Source of the DNA: Oikopleura dioica | Taxonomy: Eukaryota > Chordata > Appendicularia > Copelata > Oikopleuridae | NCBI GenBank assembly: GCA_907165135.1 | Contig: OU015567.1 | Span: 8,933,001 to 8,997,000 of the forward strand | Direction of reading: 5' to 3' | Length of the DNA stretch: 64,000 bases | Shown: piece by piece, positions 1 to 11,741 of the stretch | How the letters are laid out: each line of letters opens with the position of its first letter | Numbering within the stretch: the first letter of the stretch is position 1 | The notes under the pieces: generated by a model | Told to the model about the DNA's origin: nothing | What the model saw: the letters and a program-made list of their open reading frames with translations, nothing else | Database searches by the model: none | Translations under genes and position numbers: made by a program

Positions 1-3000
1 ATAACTCAAATCGCGCCTGAAAAGTGGGCGATCGTCCAGACGACAAAATCTCGGATCCCTGCCCATATGTTCCTTCGGGACAAAGTTCTTGAGTCAAAGT
101 TGAAGACCCGCTTGAGCAGTATTTTCCTGCCGGACATTTCTCTGGTTCAGTTTGATTGTTGTCGCAAAAGTATCTCTCTGGGCAAGTATTACAGATCGAT
201 TTGCCGTCCTCTGTTTGAAATTCGCCAGCTTGACAGTTATTTTCACTTCCATCGCTACAAGAGCTACCAGCAGGACATCTTTTGAGCTTATCTGTATAGC
301 TTGCTTCTTCACAAATGAAACCCTTAGAGCATTGAACTCCTCCACCGCTGTTGTCGATCTTTACTCTATCTGCTGGGCAGTATGTCTTTTCAGGACACTT
401 TGAACAGTCGTTAACAGTTTGTCCTTGTTGTTGAGATCGCCAGTATCCTTCAGGGCACTCGATAGCAATCGGTGTGCCGGCTTCACAATAGGCACCGGTA
501 GGGCAAGGTTCCCCTTGATCATCTACTGATCCGGCGCCACAAAGAGCTCCAGCACTACAGTCGGAGTAAATTTCAACATTCGATTCGCAGTATTTTCCAG
601 GTGGACACTGAAGCTCTGTTTCAGATCCTTCAGGACAGTAATGACCCTCTGTGCACGGCTCAGTTTCACTTGAGCCAAGAAGACAGAAGCTGCCGCCAGG
701 GCAAACTGTCACATTAAAAGTCGTCATTCCGGAGTCGGCACAAACAAACCCAGGTTCACAAGGAACACAATCCTCATCAGAGAGCATTATTCCGCCAAAA
801 TATGTGCCTGGTTGACAATCACCATTTGGCTCAGCAAGTTCGGCAACAGCACAGTATTGGCCGGGAGAACATGGATAAGCGTCAATTTGTCCAGTTTCAT
901 TTTGAAAATAACCAGCTACTGTCTTTGAACAGTCAATAGTTCCTTCTATCGCAGTAAATGTTCCTACACTGCAGCTTTGCGCAAGTCCAGCTTTGCAATA
1001 TTCTCCTGGTTGACACTGCAACCCAACAGGAACTGGAGAGTCTATGCCAGAACCATCACAGTGGTAGCCATTCGAGCATTCTTTCGCGTCGGATAAAGTT
1101 GTGGCAAGCAATGGGCAATAAAGACCTTCAGGACAGTTATCACAGGATCCTGAAGATGTGCCTCGTTTTCCGTCGTTATATTTTCCAGGCTCACATGGCT
1201 GTGGATTTGGTTTCGTTGGATCACCCTCGCAATAGTACCCCTTTGGACACTGCCCACATCTGTCTTGATAAATTGGATCATTTCGACTAGGCAAATCGTC
1301 ACTTAATGGATTACAGCTTCTGGTGTCGATTGGTGATGCCGACGCCGCTGCAGATCTTGAAAAATAGCCAGGAGAAATATCCGATCTGATATTGTTATTG
1401 CAAGACTTTCCATGCTCACAAACGCTACATTGCGAAAAGTCACTAAATCCAGTTTTTCCAGTGGCACCGTATGTTCCACCAAGACAGGTTGTTTGAGATG
1501 CAGTTGGATTATCAACCGATGGTGGTCCTAGGCAAACAGTTCCTTCGTCACAAGCAGTTGGCTCAGTTAGATTTGTGGTCGGACACTTGAATCCATTAGG
1601 ACAAAGCAAGCACTCACTTCGACCGATTTCGTCATTGAAAAACGCTAGATTGCATTGTTCTTTTAGTCCATCGGTGCAAAACGAGCCCGCATCACATTCA
1701 TCACCGGGCTGATCTCCGTCGCGTGTGAAATCATCAGGGAACGGATTTGGTCGCATCGCTAGTTTATCACAATAAAAACCGTCAGCGCAGGTCCCTGTTG
1801 AAGAATCTTGTCCTCTGCCTTCGCAATATTCTCCAGGCAAGCAGTCCAAGCATTTATCTTTGCTGTCTAAGCCTGTTATTGGATTGTATGTTCCGTAATC
1901 GCACTCATAAAGTTGCGTAGCTCCTACAGGGCAATAATGACCTACTGTGCATTTCTTTCCAGTAGTATCGGCAGTGACACTGTTTTCGTCAGCTCCAGGG
2001 TTAGGAACATTTGCGCCGGATTCACAGACAAAACCGCCGTTGCAACTCCGATCATTACTGTCAATGATATCAAGAGCAACTTCATCGCAGTAGTGGCCTC
2101 TTGGACAGAAGACACACATTGCATCTGTCGATGCTCCTTTCTGTGAAAGATATTTTCCAACTCCACAGTGATGCTCTGGCTCGATTTGACTGATTGTTCC
2201 GATGGATCCGAGTTTTGTTGAAATTTCACCGACGCCGTTAGAAATGTAGCAGTGATAGCCAGCATCGCATAAGATTGGCTCAAGCATTCCTAGACTTGGG
2301 CATTGAAAACCAGGGGGACAAGGCAAGCAAAATTCTTTTCGATCTTGAGGTTGATAGGTTCCACGAGGACAAGGAATTGGAAGATCTGATGCTTCTGGAC
2401 AGTAGTGTCCCTGTGGGCAAGGATCTTGACACTCGTGATAAGCACCTTTGTCGGGTGATTCTGGCGTTGCACCTTCACAATAACACCCTGCGATACATGC
2501 ACCAGTTACAGAGGGCTTTCCTGGCTCGGAACAGTAGTATCCTGGCGTGCAAACTTCACAATCACTGGCGTCAACTTGTTCTGTGGAGTTTGAGAAGGTT
2601 CCTGGTGGGCAACCCCAGGGTTCGTAAGTACCAGCTGGGCAGTAACCACCTTGTGGGCAAACATATCCTCCCTCTGCTACAACTTTTGGATTAGAAACAG
2701 AAGCTCCAGGGCTTGTTCCTGGACAGACGTAACCAGGATCACAAGGGCCTCGAGGTTGTAAGAGTCCAACTGAATCGCAGTAATATCCCTTTGTACAGTC
2801 GGTGCACTCGTCTGCTTTTACTAGATATAATTTTTCACCAAATGTTCCAACTGGGCATGGAACAGGCTCTCCGACAGCTGCTGGGCAGTAAAACCCAAGA
2901 GGACACGCAATCATTTCTGGGGATCCTTGAGGACAATAATATCCTTCTTCGCAAAAGTTACAATCATCTTGTGTTTCGCCACCACGTTCATCTAAATATG

Positions 3001-6000
3001 TTCCAGGCTTACATGGGACTTGTTGGGGTCCATATGATCCGATAATATCAGGTCCGTAAGTCATGTTACTGGTACCAGTTGCGGATGTTTTATACGGATT
3101 TTCGATGTCATCCGGGCAATAGAAACCCTTGTCGCAAAGAAAATTTGTATTGTAGTACCACGATGCCTCCTGGCAAAAATAGCCAGCTGGACATTTTTTA
3201 CAATCAGAATTTCCAGAAGAATCTCTTAGTATGAATTTGCCCTTTTCTGACTGAATTGTTCCTGGAGGACATGCGATGGGTTCTTCGATGTTATCTGGGC
3301 AAACAAAGCCTCGTTCGCATTCAAAAGTGTCGTTTTGATCAATTGTCCCTTCTTCACAAATCCGACCACCAGTGCAAAACTGATTAAGCATTGTCTCAAA
3401 AGATGTTCCAGGATCGATGCAGTAGTATCCTTCCCAGCAAATTTCACAAGAAGACCAACCTTCTTTGCTATAGAATCCAGGCGGGCAATCTGCAGGAAAG
3501 ACTGTCCCAGCGCCACAGAATTGTCCAGCAGTACAAGTTTCGCAGTCACTCTTTGCCGTATTTCCAGTCGTATTATAGTACGTTCCGAATGGACATGGCA
3601 CTGGTTGAGCAACCCCTTGCTCGCAGAAATTTCCAGCGTCACAGGGTAGACACGCATTTTCATCTACCTGTAGAAAGTGTGGTTGATAAGTTCCGGCGTC
3701 ACATGGGTTTTCATTTTTTGATTGCGTTCCGGCAGGACAGTAATGACCCGGTGGACAAGGACCAGTCGGGACACTTGAGCCGAATAAGCAATAATATCCT
3801 TTTGGGCATATTGTGCAGTCAGTAGCGTCTTCCAAGCTTGCATTTGTAGAATAAGTTCCAGCCGGGCAGGGAAAAAGACTTCCATGAGTTGAGCCTTCAG
3901 GACAGTAGTATCCAGGGTTGCAGTCCATTCGCACAGCTGCTACTTTCGATGTCATATCCTGGGGAGACTCAAAACCAGTGGCAACTGGACAGTAGAACCC
4001 AGCTGAGCAGGCTTTACAGTCTTCGACCTTCGTCATTCCAGTTGAAAACTGTTGAGTACCCGCTGGGCATGGATATTGATTTTCTGAAACAGTTCCTTTT
4101 GGACAATAATGACCTTCTGGGCAAATATTCAAAGCACTTGCGGCCTTAACGATAGCGGGTTCAGGACAATACCTCCCTTCCTCGCATGGATGACATTCCC
4201 CTTCATCTGAAAAACCGGTTTCACCAGGAAGTACATAAGTTCCTGCTGGACAAGGAATTTGTCTAGTTGCAGGATAATTTTCAGAACCGGCTGGACAATA
4301 ATATCCAGCCGCGCAAAGAGTGCAAGAACTAGGATTCTGGGTGGGGTTTAATCCATTGCCAGTGACATAATATCCAGCGGGACATTTTTCACGGAAGCCG
4401 ATTTTCTCTCCTTGTTCACAGAAAAAACCATGGGGACAAGGTTGCTCTATCGTTGATCCTGCGGGACACCATTTTCCTTGGCTACATTCACTACAATCTG
4501 ATTCATTTTTTCCTCCAGTTGTCGTTCTCATAGTTCCTGGTGGGCACGGATGAGCTCGGCATGATGAATTTTCGTCATCAGGACAAAAATATCCTGCTGG
4601 GCAATCGTCTCTTGTTGTCGAGCCTTCTTTTTCAGTACAAAATCCTTTTCCAGCTTTCAAGCAATTTTTCCTCGATGTCAAAGAAGGAGTGCTCGAATAT
4701 GTACCAGCAGGACAAGGAGTCTCGAAATAAGACCCTTCAGGACAATAATTACCCGGAGTACAAGGGGTACCGTTTTCTACGCCAGTCTCACAAAACTGAC
4801 CCGCGGGACAGAATTTACATTCGGACCCGGAGTCAGGAATCATACCCAACGGACAAAAGAGAGGTGCATCAGTATTTCCTGGGCAATAGCGATCAGTTGG
4901 ACACGCAACACATGCTCCGTTAGCATCTCGGTACTGTCCTGGACTGCAGTATATTATATTTCCACTTGAATCACATGATACGCCAAAACCACATTTCGTA
5001 CAATGAAGCTCGCCTTCTTGGGAATATTGTCCAGTTGGACATGGATCTTTCTTCGTCTGGTCAGTGCAATAATGACCAGCTGGACAGACCGTGCAAACCG
5101 CCGCGCCAGCAACAGAATAATGTCCATCAGGGCATCTTATTTGACTCGTTTCGGTGGTATCAGGACAGTAATAGCCAGCTTTGCATGAGCGGCATAAGTG
5201 ATCTCCAACAGAACTGTACGTTCCAGGCGTGCATTTAGTAAGAACACCTTGCAGAGTACATGCAAATCCAGCAGGACATGGTTGGCAAAAAGCTTGGCCT
5301 CCTTTGGAAAAAGTCCCTTGTTTGCAAGCTTGTTCCACATTCGGATGCGGGCACTCAGAACCTGCAGCACAGGGAGTGCATGCACCTCCTCCTGTGGATT
5401 TTTCACCAATCGGACACGGTACTGGAGATCCAGAGCTGCAGTCAGATCCAGAAGGACAAGGCAAACAAAAAGTGCCATCAATGTATCCATTGGGGCAACT
5501 AACACAAGCACTTTGATCTGTATTCGGCACTTTACCATTACCACAGGAACTGCAAGACGCTGCACCAGCAGCAGCGACTTGATTATCTGCGCATCGTGTG
5601 TAAGTGTTCGAATCGCAAGAATGACCAGCAGGACAGCTTTGACAACCGCCACTATCAGTAATGTACTCATCATCATTGCATTGGACCGCTCTTCTTGATC
5701 GATGATGATCATGACCTGGTGGAAACTCACATTCTTCGACTCCATGAAGACCTAGAGCATCATCAGGACACTCGAGGACAAGATGAGGTTCTGGACAGAA
5801 ATGTTTCACGGGACAAATTAAGCATTCTCCTGAATTGTGCGTGGAATAAAAGCCTCTGTCGCATTTTTTCATCCATTCTCCAACACATTTGTAACCAGCT
5901 GGGCAAAATTTGTGATTATTGAAGTCCCATCCCAAGCCAGGAGGGGGACCTCTTATCTTTTCCTTTCTTCCGTTTTTGCATCTTATTCAACTTTATTCAA

Positions 6001-6157
6001 AGAAAAAATAAGGCTCTACTCACTTGAATCCTTCAGGACAAGGGACGCATTCAAGAGTTTTAATGTTTATAATTTCATCTTCTTTGCAAAGATCCATCAG
6101 ATTTCTCGCTGCTTGACCAGAGTCAAAAAGCAGCAAGATAATCCCTAGCCTTCCCAT
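1..6157 (-). CDS. Giant secreted cysteine-repeat protein (GCC2/GCC3, ephrin-receptor-like repeats), 3' end outside window
   Basis: Exon 1 (6157-6024) begins with a short hydrophobic signal-like leader (MGRLGIILLLF) and reaches the first CxPCPEGF motif. A 72-nt GT-AG intron (5952-6023) restores frame into one uninterrupted exon that runs off the window at position 1, giving at least about 2,025 residues. The protein is an almost unbroken series of modules of roughly 40-55 residues with the pattern CPxGxYCxxG...CPxGTYS...C, which is the GCC2/GCC3 or ephrin-receptor-like cysteine fold of extracellular proteins. No transmembrane segment or enzyme domain is visible in the part shown. Such repeats normally build extended extracellular matrix or cuticle-like structures. 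A role in the larvacean house or oikoplastic secretion is possible but only inferred. The many shorter frames on both strands across this region are shadows of this exon. Confidence 0.85.
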
Positions 6158-6613
6158 TTTGCTTTATTTCGGGAAGAGGGTTTCTCTCGTTTGAAAAATC
6201 TCTTTTAATTCTTTGATTTTTTTCTTATTGAAGACGTCTGTTTGAAAAGAGAGAGTAGGAATAGTTTTTCTTTGTTGCTAGGCAGTTCTATTTGTCGATG
6301 AATTCGAAATAATAGGGAACCGTCGAGAAAGAAGGTAATTATCAAATAAAAGAATTTCTGCGCAAACAGATAGATGCAGATCATTGTCGAGTTGTTTATC
6401 AAGTTCTCACTTATGCTTCTGATTGTTTCCTGCAGTGAAATCAAGGAAGATTCTGGTGCAAATAAATTTTATTAGAAATCTCTTTTGCATTTTGAGCGAA
6501 TAGGTAAAAGGTTGAAAGACAGAATTATGAAAGAAAATGTTCTTTTGAGCACTTAGTTGATTGGCAGCGGCACTCCCTTGGACTTGTACTCGTTCACCTA
6601 GTAATCAAGTTTA
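6158..6613. other. Non-coding gap between cysteine-repeat gene and SH3BGRL-like gene
   Basis: This AT-rich stretch should hold the promoter and 5' leader of the leftward cysteine-repeat gene and the 3' UTR of the SH3BGRL-like gene. I see no convincing coding frame or RNA gene. Confidence 0.5.
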
Positions 6614-7043
6614 TCAATTACAGTCTCGGACCGAATTTCTCACCAGGCGGGACTCTTGGGATCCCTCTCGTGGAGTGAGCCTCAACCACGTGTACACCAG
6701 TTCGGATTCGCGCATCCCGAAGAAAGTATCATATCCACCTCTGTACTCGTCATCAGCAAAAATCTTTCAAAAAAATAGAAATAAAAGATTGAAAAATTTC
6801 AGTACCTGTGGAGCTAGAATTGGAGGTTGAACTGTATCGGGAATCTTTTCAAGCATTCTTTTTCTGTTGCTTGGTCCTCCAGCGAGGTCGATTACTGTAT
6901 GTTCTATCTAAAGATATTTTAGTCAATTGATAAATATAGGTTTCATATCCTACCTTTTGACCTTGAAGATACATAATAATCTCATCACACTTCTTTTTCA
7001 TCGATAAATTAGCACTCAAACTTGTCGTGTAAACCGTAATCAT
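6614..7043 (-). CDS. SH3BGRL: SH3 domain-binding glutamic acid-rich-like protein (SH3BGRL family)
   Basis: Three exons (7043-6954, 6907-6806, 6763-6614) are separated by GT-AG introns of 46 and 42 nt and give 113 residues, the usual length of this family (about 114). The start MITVYTTS and the KKK block match the thioredoxin-like N-terminal strand and helix. Exon 2 gives KIEHTVIDLAG...NRKRMLEKIPD, and exon 3 gives IFADDEYRGGYDTFF followed by a LRLTP tail, all in the order expected for SH3BGRL/SH3BGRL3. These are small cytosolic thioredoxin-fold proteins without the redox CxxC motif; the CxxC is absent here too. The ATG directly follows TTTTAGA, a likely trans-splice acceptor. Confidence 0.9.
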
Positions 7044-8439
7044 TCTAAAACACAATCGATTATTTCTCTTTCTTAGCAATAAAATTTTTGAATATCCAAA
7101 TTATTTGAAATTTGGTTCTCTTGGAATTTGCTCAGTGATTCATCGACAATATCTTCTGAAGAGGGTCTCGCTCTTCTCGTTTAGAGCTTACAAAATATGT
7201 AACATGGGTGCTATTGTTTGTCCCTCGACAGGTGTTTCTCTGAATAATCTATCTGAAGCGCTGTTTTTTTCTGAAAAAATAAGTAGCTTATTCTTTCGAG
7301 GAAATGAACCGAGCGCTCGTTTGAGGATTTATAATTAGCGGGAGCTTTTTTTCTCAACTTGAATTCATTCAACCGGCTTAAATATCTTAAAGACCCTGAA
7401 GCAAAAACTTAACAAGAAGAGGGACGACGTTAAAAACGGAAATTACTCAGCCCTGAATATATTTCGTCTTGATGGCAATTTTCGAAGACAAATTGATAAA
7501 AATTCAAGTGTCTGCACAAAATGTTAATGTTCTCATAAATTAGCTGCCCATTAACATCTGGCATCAATAAATAATCGTTAATTTTTTGCCTTCCTTTCAA
7601 ACCACAATCACCAGTTTGAGCTTTTTTTTTTTTGAAAGAACTAAGCGAAAATTAATTCGTTTTTAAATCACTGTCTAAAATTGAATGGGACGGCCCCGGT
7701 ACCGGCGAAATTTCCGGCGGTATTGGATGGCGGACGTGCGCAATTACGAGTCTAATTGCATGTCGAATTGGCGTTAAATTCGCTTCGGTCCTCATTCTTC
7801 TTCTCAGTGCATGGGAAAGAGGCTCTTTCCCCGTCCCAGCTCTTTCAAAGAGCTGGGACGGGGAAAATCGCTGCTCGGTGGTGGTGGAGGAGCCTAGGCC
7901 GCGGGGCATCTCAGCGCTACCGCCGCCCTCGTCCAGCCTCGGCCCGGCCGCCAATCACGCCGAGCCTAACTACCTGAATAGACCGTAAAACATAAGCAAA
8001 ACATTTATGAATGAGAGAGATGCGATCTCTGAGAAGACCAAGGAAGGATAACATCGATAAATTTCAGCTGAAATCATAGAGGAGTACCCTAATCAAGAGG
8101 AGAAAAGCGCCTGTCAAATGTTACGAAGGCTAAGAAAGGTCAATCTGGTTAGTTTTTTCCTTCAGTTTCTGTTTCAAAACGCTAAAGGATGATAAAAAAA
8201 CCGAACAAAGGTTTTCAGAAATCATGATTCGTAATAGCCAATAATTTAGCTCATTCAAATAGGTCTTATGCTCCAGAAACAAGAAAAACTTAGCCAGTGA
8301 AAAATAAACACATGAAATTAATGGTCGTTAAATAATCTGGTTTCTCATCGTTTTCTTCTTTTCGGAAGAAGATTTATTAGCCAGGCGCTAATCGTTTACG
8401 GTACCGAATGAAGAGAGAACGTTTTTCGCGAAATCAAAA
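7044..8439. other. Non-coding region upstream of B4GAT1-like gene, including a GC-rich island
   Basis: No reading frame here looks like a real gene. The stretch from about 7680 to 7980 is much richer in GC than its surroundings and contains a perfect 20-bp inverted repeat. The rest is AT-rich. It probably contains regulatory DNA for the divergent genes on either side. Confidence 0.4.
7826..7866. repeat. Perfect 20-bp inverted repeat with a one-base centre
   Basis: The left arm (7826-7845, TTTCCCCGTCCCAGCTCTTT) is exactly complementary to the right arm (7847-7866), with a single C between them. It lies in a GC-rich island with no clear gene. Confidence 0.9.
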
Positions 8440-10189
8440 ATGCGTTGTTATCTTTCACCAAGTCAACTTTGTAAAAACCTCGTCACACTTTTTGCCATCG
8501 CCGTCGTCTTCCAACTCACGAGATTATTAACAGACGAGCTCGATGCAGAAACGAAGCCTCCACAGAGTTCCTCACTCACTGCCTCAGGAAGCCACAAAGA
8601 ATATGTCAGGGTTATGCCTGGCGCATCGCCGGACAAGTCCGGAAAGTACTCCATCCATCGTTTTTACAAAGCGGAAGGTTTTGGCAGTCATATGAAGGCT
8701 AAAGATATCACCATGGTTTCACATGTCACGATTGATAAAATGCACCTTCTGTTTTGGGGCTCGAATTTTTATTTGCTTATCAGGGCGTGGTCCTTATCCT
8801 TTATTTAAGGGGAGTCCTCAACAAGATTATTGACGAAATTTCTCTCTTCAATTATGAATTTCGAAAGAAACAAGCCAAATTGTAAAGCCGCAGTGCGGCT
8901 TTTTCACGATCTTACCTTTTTCTCGAAACATGAAAGTAACGCTGAATGCCCAAAAAAGAGAGTGATTAATTATTCGAGCCCGTCGAAAGATGGAAATGTC
9001 TGAACGCTGGGATGGACCGATGTCAGTATCAATTTTCGCACCTGGCCTTGATGCGAGTTTTGCTGATGATGCGATCGACGGCTTACGACTCTGCTGGCCT
9101 GTTCTCAGAGAGTTTATGACATTTCATCTTGGTATAAAAATTAAGGATGATCGATGATCAGCTTATTATTTTAGTGTATCCAACCGATACGCCGGCAAAT
9201 ATGACAAATACAGGCACATTCGCGTACCTTTCTTGTAAGGACATTACGAGGCGATTGATGACGCAGAAATCTGTCATGCAAACGGACGAAAACCTCGCGT
9301 ACAATATTCAGTATCCTCACAATCTACTGCGGAACATCGCTAGAGAAGGCGCTCTAACTGAATTCGACCTCGGTACGAAACGCAAAGCGAAACTCTTTTA
9401 AATAATTTCTCAGTTGTCGACGCGGGCATGATTCCATCGGACAATCTTCGTCCACTTTTCATCGAATTCGCAAGAGTAAATGGGCTCTTTTCGAAAGTTG
9501 GAGAGGACGAAACTCCTCAAAACATTGCATACGTTCTACCTACTTACGAAGTTCGGTCGGAGGTCCGGCTCCCCTATACGAAGAAAGAGCTCCAAGGTAA
9601 AAATTCAAATCTCAAATCCCTTATCAAAACTGTCATTACTGGCAAAAGTACCAGTGTAGAAGATGCCATTTTGCCGAAGATTTTCAAAGAAGAGATTTTA
9701 ATAATAATTAACCTAGGACTTGTAAACGATAAAAACGCCCGAATTCTGATGCAAGAAACTTGCTGGTTCTGCCAAAAAGCCACCGACTACGATAGATGGA
9801 TTGCAGAATCTGCACAAACAGACTTTGGTGTTTCTTATCCAGTGCCATTTACGAAAACTTGGATGCCATTTTTCATTTCTAAAAGAAAAACAACGCCGAA
9901 ATTCGACGAGAACTTTTACTACTACGGATACGATCGGCTGATACAAGTAGATTTCATTTTCTTTTCGTCCCTTTTTATTTGGATTTTTCAGATCTGCGAG
10001 ATGAAAATTTCCAGCTTTTCTTTTCAAGTTCTATCTCAAGGATTTCTCGTCTCGAGGGGCTACAAAGTAAAGGCATCTCTATCAGCAGAAGAAAAACGAG
10101 TCAGGGATGACTGGAAAGAGTTCAAAGCGGACTTCCAAAAAGCGCTAGAAAAACATGGACACACTGATGAGGCGTATCAACAGTGTTAG
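8440..10189 (+). CDS. B4GAT1: Beta-1,4-glucuronyltransferase 1-like glycosyltransferase (Glyco_transf_49), altered DxD motif
   Basis: This is a type II Golgi-type protein: the short N-terminus is followed by a hydrophobic anchor (LVTLFAIAVVFQL) and a luminal domain of the LARGE/B4GAT1 family. Supported exons are about 8990-9131, 9175-9372, 9414-9596, 9717-9946 and 9992-10189. The introns of 43, 41, 120 and 45 nt are all GT-AG and in phase. The first exon starts at 8440 and ends near 8751-8757, but its donor is not a clear GT. Landmarks are ERWDGPMSVSIFAPG, LVYPTDTPANMT, the cysteines in WFCQKATDYDRW, and QGFLVSRGYK followed by a C-terminal Cys, as in human B4GAT1. That enzyme adds GlcA to xylose to prime matriglycan on alpha-dystroglycan. 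The metal-binding DVD is replaced by DAG here (VVDAGMIPS), so catalysis is uncertain. Confidence 0.85.
8884..8902. repeat. Short perfect hairpin inside first intron of the B4GAT1-like gene
   Basis: AAAGCCGCA and TGCGGCTTT are exact inverse complements around one G. The hairpin falls in the approximately 235-nt intron between the first two exons. No function can be assigned. Confidence 0.8.
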
Positions 10190-10274
10190 GCACGCGGTCT
10201 TGAAAAAAAAGCTAAATCGTTACGTAAGATGAAATCAAGGAAGAGTACCCCCTTCCGCCCAGAGAAAAAAGATT

Positions 10275-10346
10275 TGCGATGGCCGGGAATCGAACCCGGA
10301 TCTAATGCTTGGAAGGCATCAATGCTGACCATTACACCACCAACGC
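10275..10346 (-). tRNA. tRNA-Gly (anticodon UCC)
   Basis: The reverse complement folds as a tRNA: acceptor GCGTTGG/CCATCGC with discriminator A, a D arm with TGGTCAGCA, an anticodon arm GATGC-CTTCCAA-GCATT (anticodon TCC), and a T arm CCGGG-TTCGATT-CCCGG. Box A and box B sequences are present. A run of six T (complement of 10265-10270) just downstream is the expected Pol III terminator. The fourth acceptor pair is T:T instead of the usual T:A. The gene is intronless and lacks an encoded CCA, as expected for a eukaryotic nuclear tRNA gene. Confidence 0.93.
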
Positions 10347-10977
10347 TTGGGAGCGCCTCTGTTTATTTTGAATATAATTCACGACCGCGAAAAAGACTTT
10401 CAAAAAAAAAAAACGCCTCTCTACAAGTAGAGGTCGCTAAAAATGAATACTTATTTAATTTTACTACACAAATCACCGCCACTGTCAATACGATGATGTA
10501 AATATCCAGCTATCTTCAAAATTCGACCATTCAACGATGGGAAAATATATATCCGCAAACTTTAGAATACTGATTAATTATGTTTATTTTTAATTTAAAT
10601 TTTGTCTTTCATCAATTTTCACACCATTTTCTTCAAAAAAGGTCACCTGCTCGGCCAAAAACAGCCACGACCAAAACCACCATTGATTCTATTTCTCAAG
10701 CGAATCCTACTATTTTATACTTTCTGTAAAACAACTCGTCAAATCGTCAAAAATGCACCGTATTTATAAATATGCACTATGATATTTAGTCTTATTGTTT
10801 TCTGTACTTTTGAACATGAATAAACAAAAATATAAAAATGACGCTGTTTCTTACAAAAATATATATTCAAAGGTTTAGTTAGAAAATGAACTCAAGCAGA
10901 AACCAGTCAATTCGTGAAGAAACTTCATCAGTTATTGCTAGGGTCCAAAAACTGAATAGTCAGTTGTGTTTACTTCC
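10347..10977. other. Non-coding gap and 3' UTR of tandem membrane-protein copy 1
   Basis: AT-rich DNA without a credible gene. Positions 10850-10920 resemble 12390-12470 downstream of copy 2: both contain an ACAAAAATATATATTCA stretch followed by GAACTC and CAGAAACCAGTCAATT. The duplication therefore includes the 3' flank. Confidence 0.5.
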
Positions 10978-11661
10978 TTATTCCTCGTCGCTTGCTTCGT
11001 CTTTTTCTACAGTTTCGACATCAGCGATTTCAACGGTATTCTTTCGGAAGAAAAAGTACCACACACCAGCGCCACCAAGGGCCACAGCAGCTGTGCATCC
11101 AAACGTCAACCCAAGGATCAGAGCCAAGTTTGGACCTTCATCTTCTTCTTCTGTCGTTTCAGTTTTTAGTGGCTCCCCCGTTGTGCCAGTAACTGGTTCT
11201 TCAGTTGTCGTATTTTGTCCTCCGTCTCCACTGGACTCTCCAGACCCCTCTGGCTCCTGGGTCGTCGTTGGTTTTGTACTAGGCTGTTCAGGGGACTCGG
11301 ATGTGGTCGTTTCCGTATTAGGGTCTTCAGTACCTGGAGCATTAGTTTCCTGAGGAGCTTCTGTGCCAGGATTTGATGGTTCTTTCGTGGCAGTAGCACC
11401 TGTAGAAAATTCAGGATCGGTGACAGCTTCTGTTCCAATTTCTGTTTCCTCTGTATTAACAGATTCAGACGTCTCAGGTTCGGGTGTCGTTACTATTTTT
11501 GCTCCAGTTGTTACAGTTTCATCTGTAGGTTCAACGTCCGCAGCTGTAGAATAAAATTCAGGCTCAGTTGTAAGGAAAGCGTGTGCACCTATCAGCCCGA
11601 AAAGGATCTAAAAAATATAAATAAAGCCATCAAAAATTTAAATTCTTACTAAAATCTTCAT
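10978..11661 (-). CDS. Mucin-like type I membrane protein, tandem copy 1
   Basis: A 12-nt first exon (11661-11650, MKIL) is joined by a 42-nt GT-AG intron to one long exon (11607-10978), giving 213 residues. The order is a signal peptide (ILFGLIGAHAF), a long Thr/Ser/Pro/Glu-rich segment expected to be heavily O-glycosylated, a transmembrane helix (LALILGLTFGCTAAVALGG), a basic stop-transfer FFFRKN, and a short acidic cytoplasmic tail ending DEASDEE. The membrane and tail regions closely match the neighbour at 12509-13074, so the two are tandem duplicates. I do not recognise a named family. A cell-surface mucin or adhesion role is inference. Confidence 0.85.
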
Positions 11662-11703
11662 GGTGACGGTTTGGTATGCGTGTGTTCAGAAGAAGATGAT
11701 CCT

Positions 11704-11741
11704 GTTTTATAGAGCTTTCGGTTTGTTTACTGTTACCATGG
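11704..11741 (-). promoter_or_regulatory. Conserved promoter of tandem copy 1 (TATA-like box plus forkhead-like element)
   Basis: Read on the minus strand, CCATGGTAACAGTAAACA (11724-11741) is followed by CTATAAAA (about 11706-11713) some 45 nt upstream of the start codon. The same two elements with nearly the same spacing lie upstream of copy 2, while the DNA between them has diverged. GTAAACA matches the forkhead-factor core. Confidence 0.6.

Noticed and set aside
5137-5745. 202-codon minus-strand frame and several long plus-strand frames over 1-5900
   Set aside because: They overlap the cysteine-repeat exon in other frames and show none of its regular Cys/Pro/Gly pattern; they are shadows.
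7652-7954. Minus-strand 100-codon frame in the GC island
   Set aside because: It is open only because the DNA is GC-rich; no family features, no splice context, and it spans the 41-bp hairpin.
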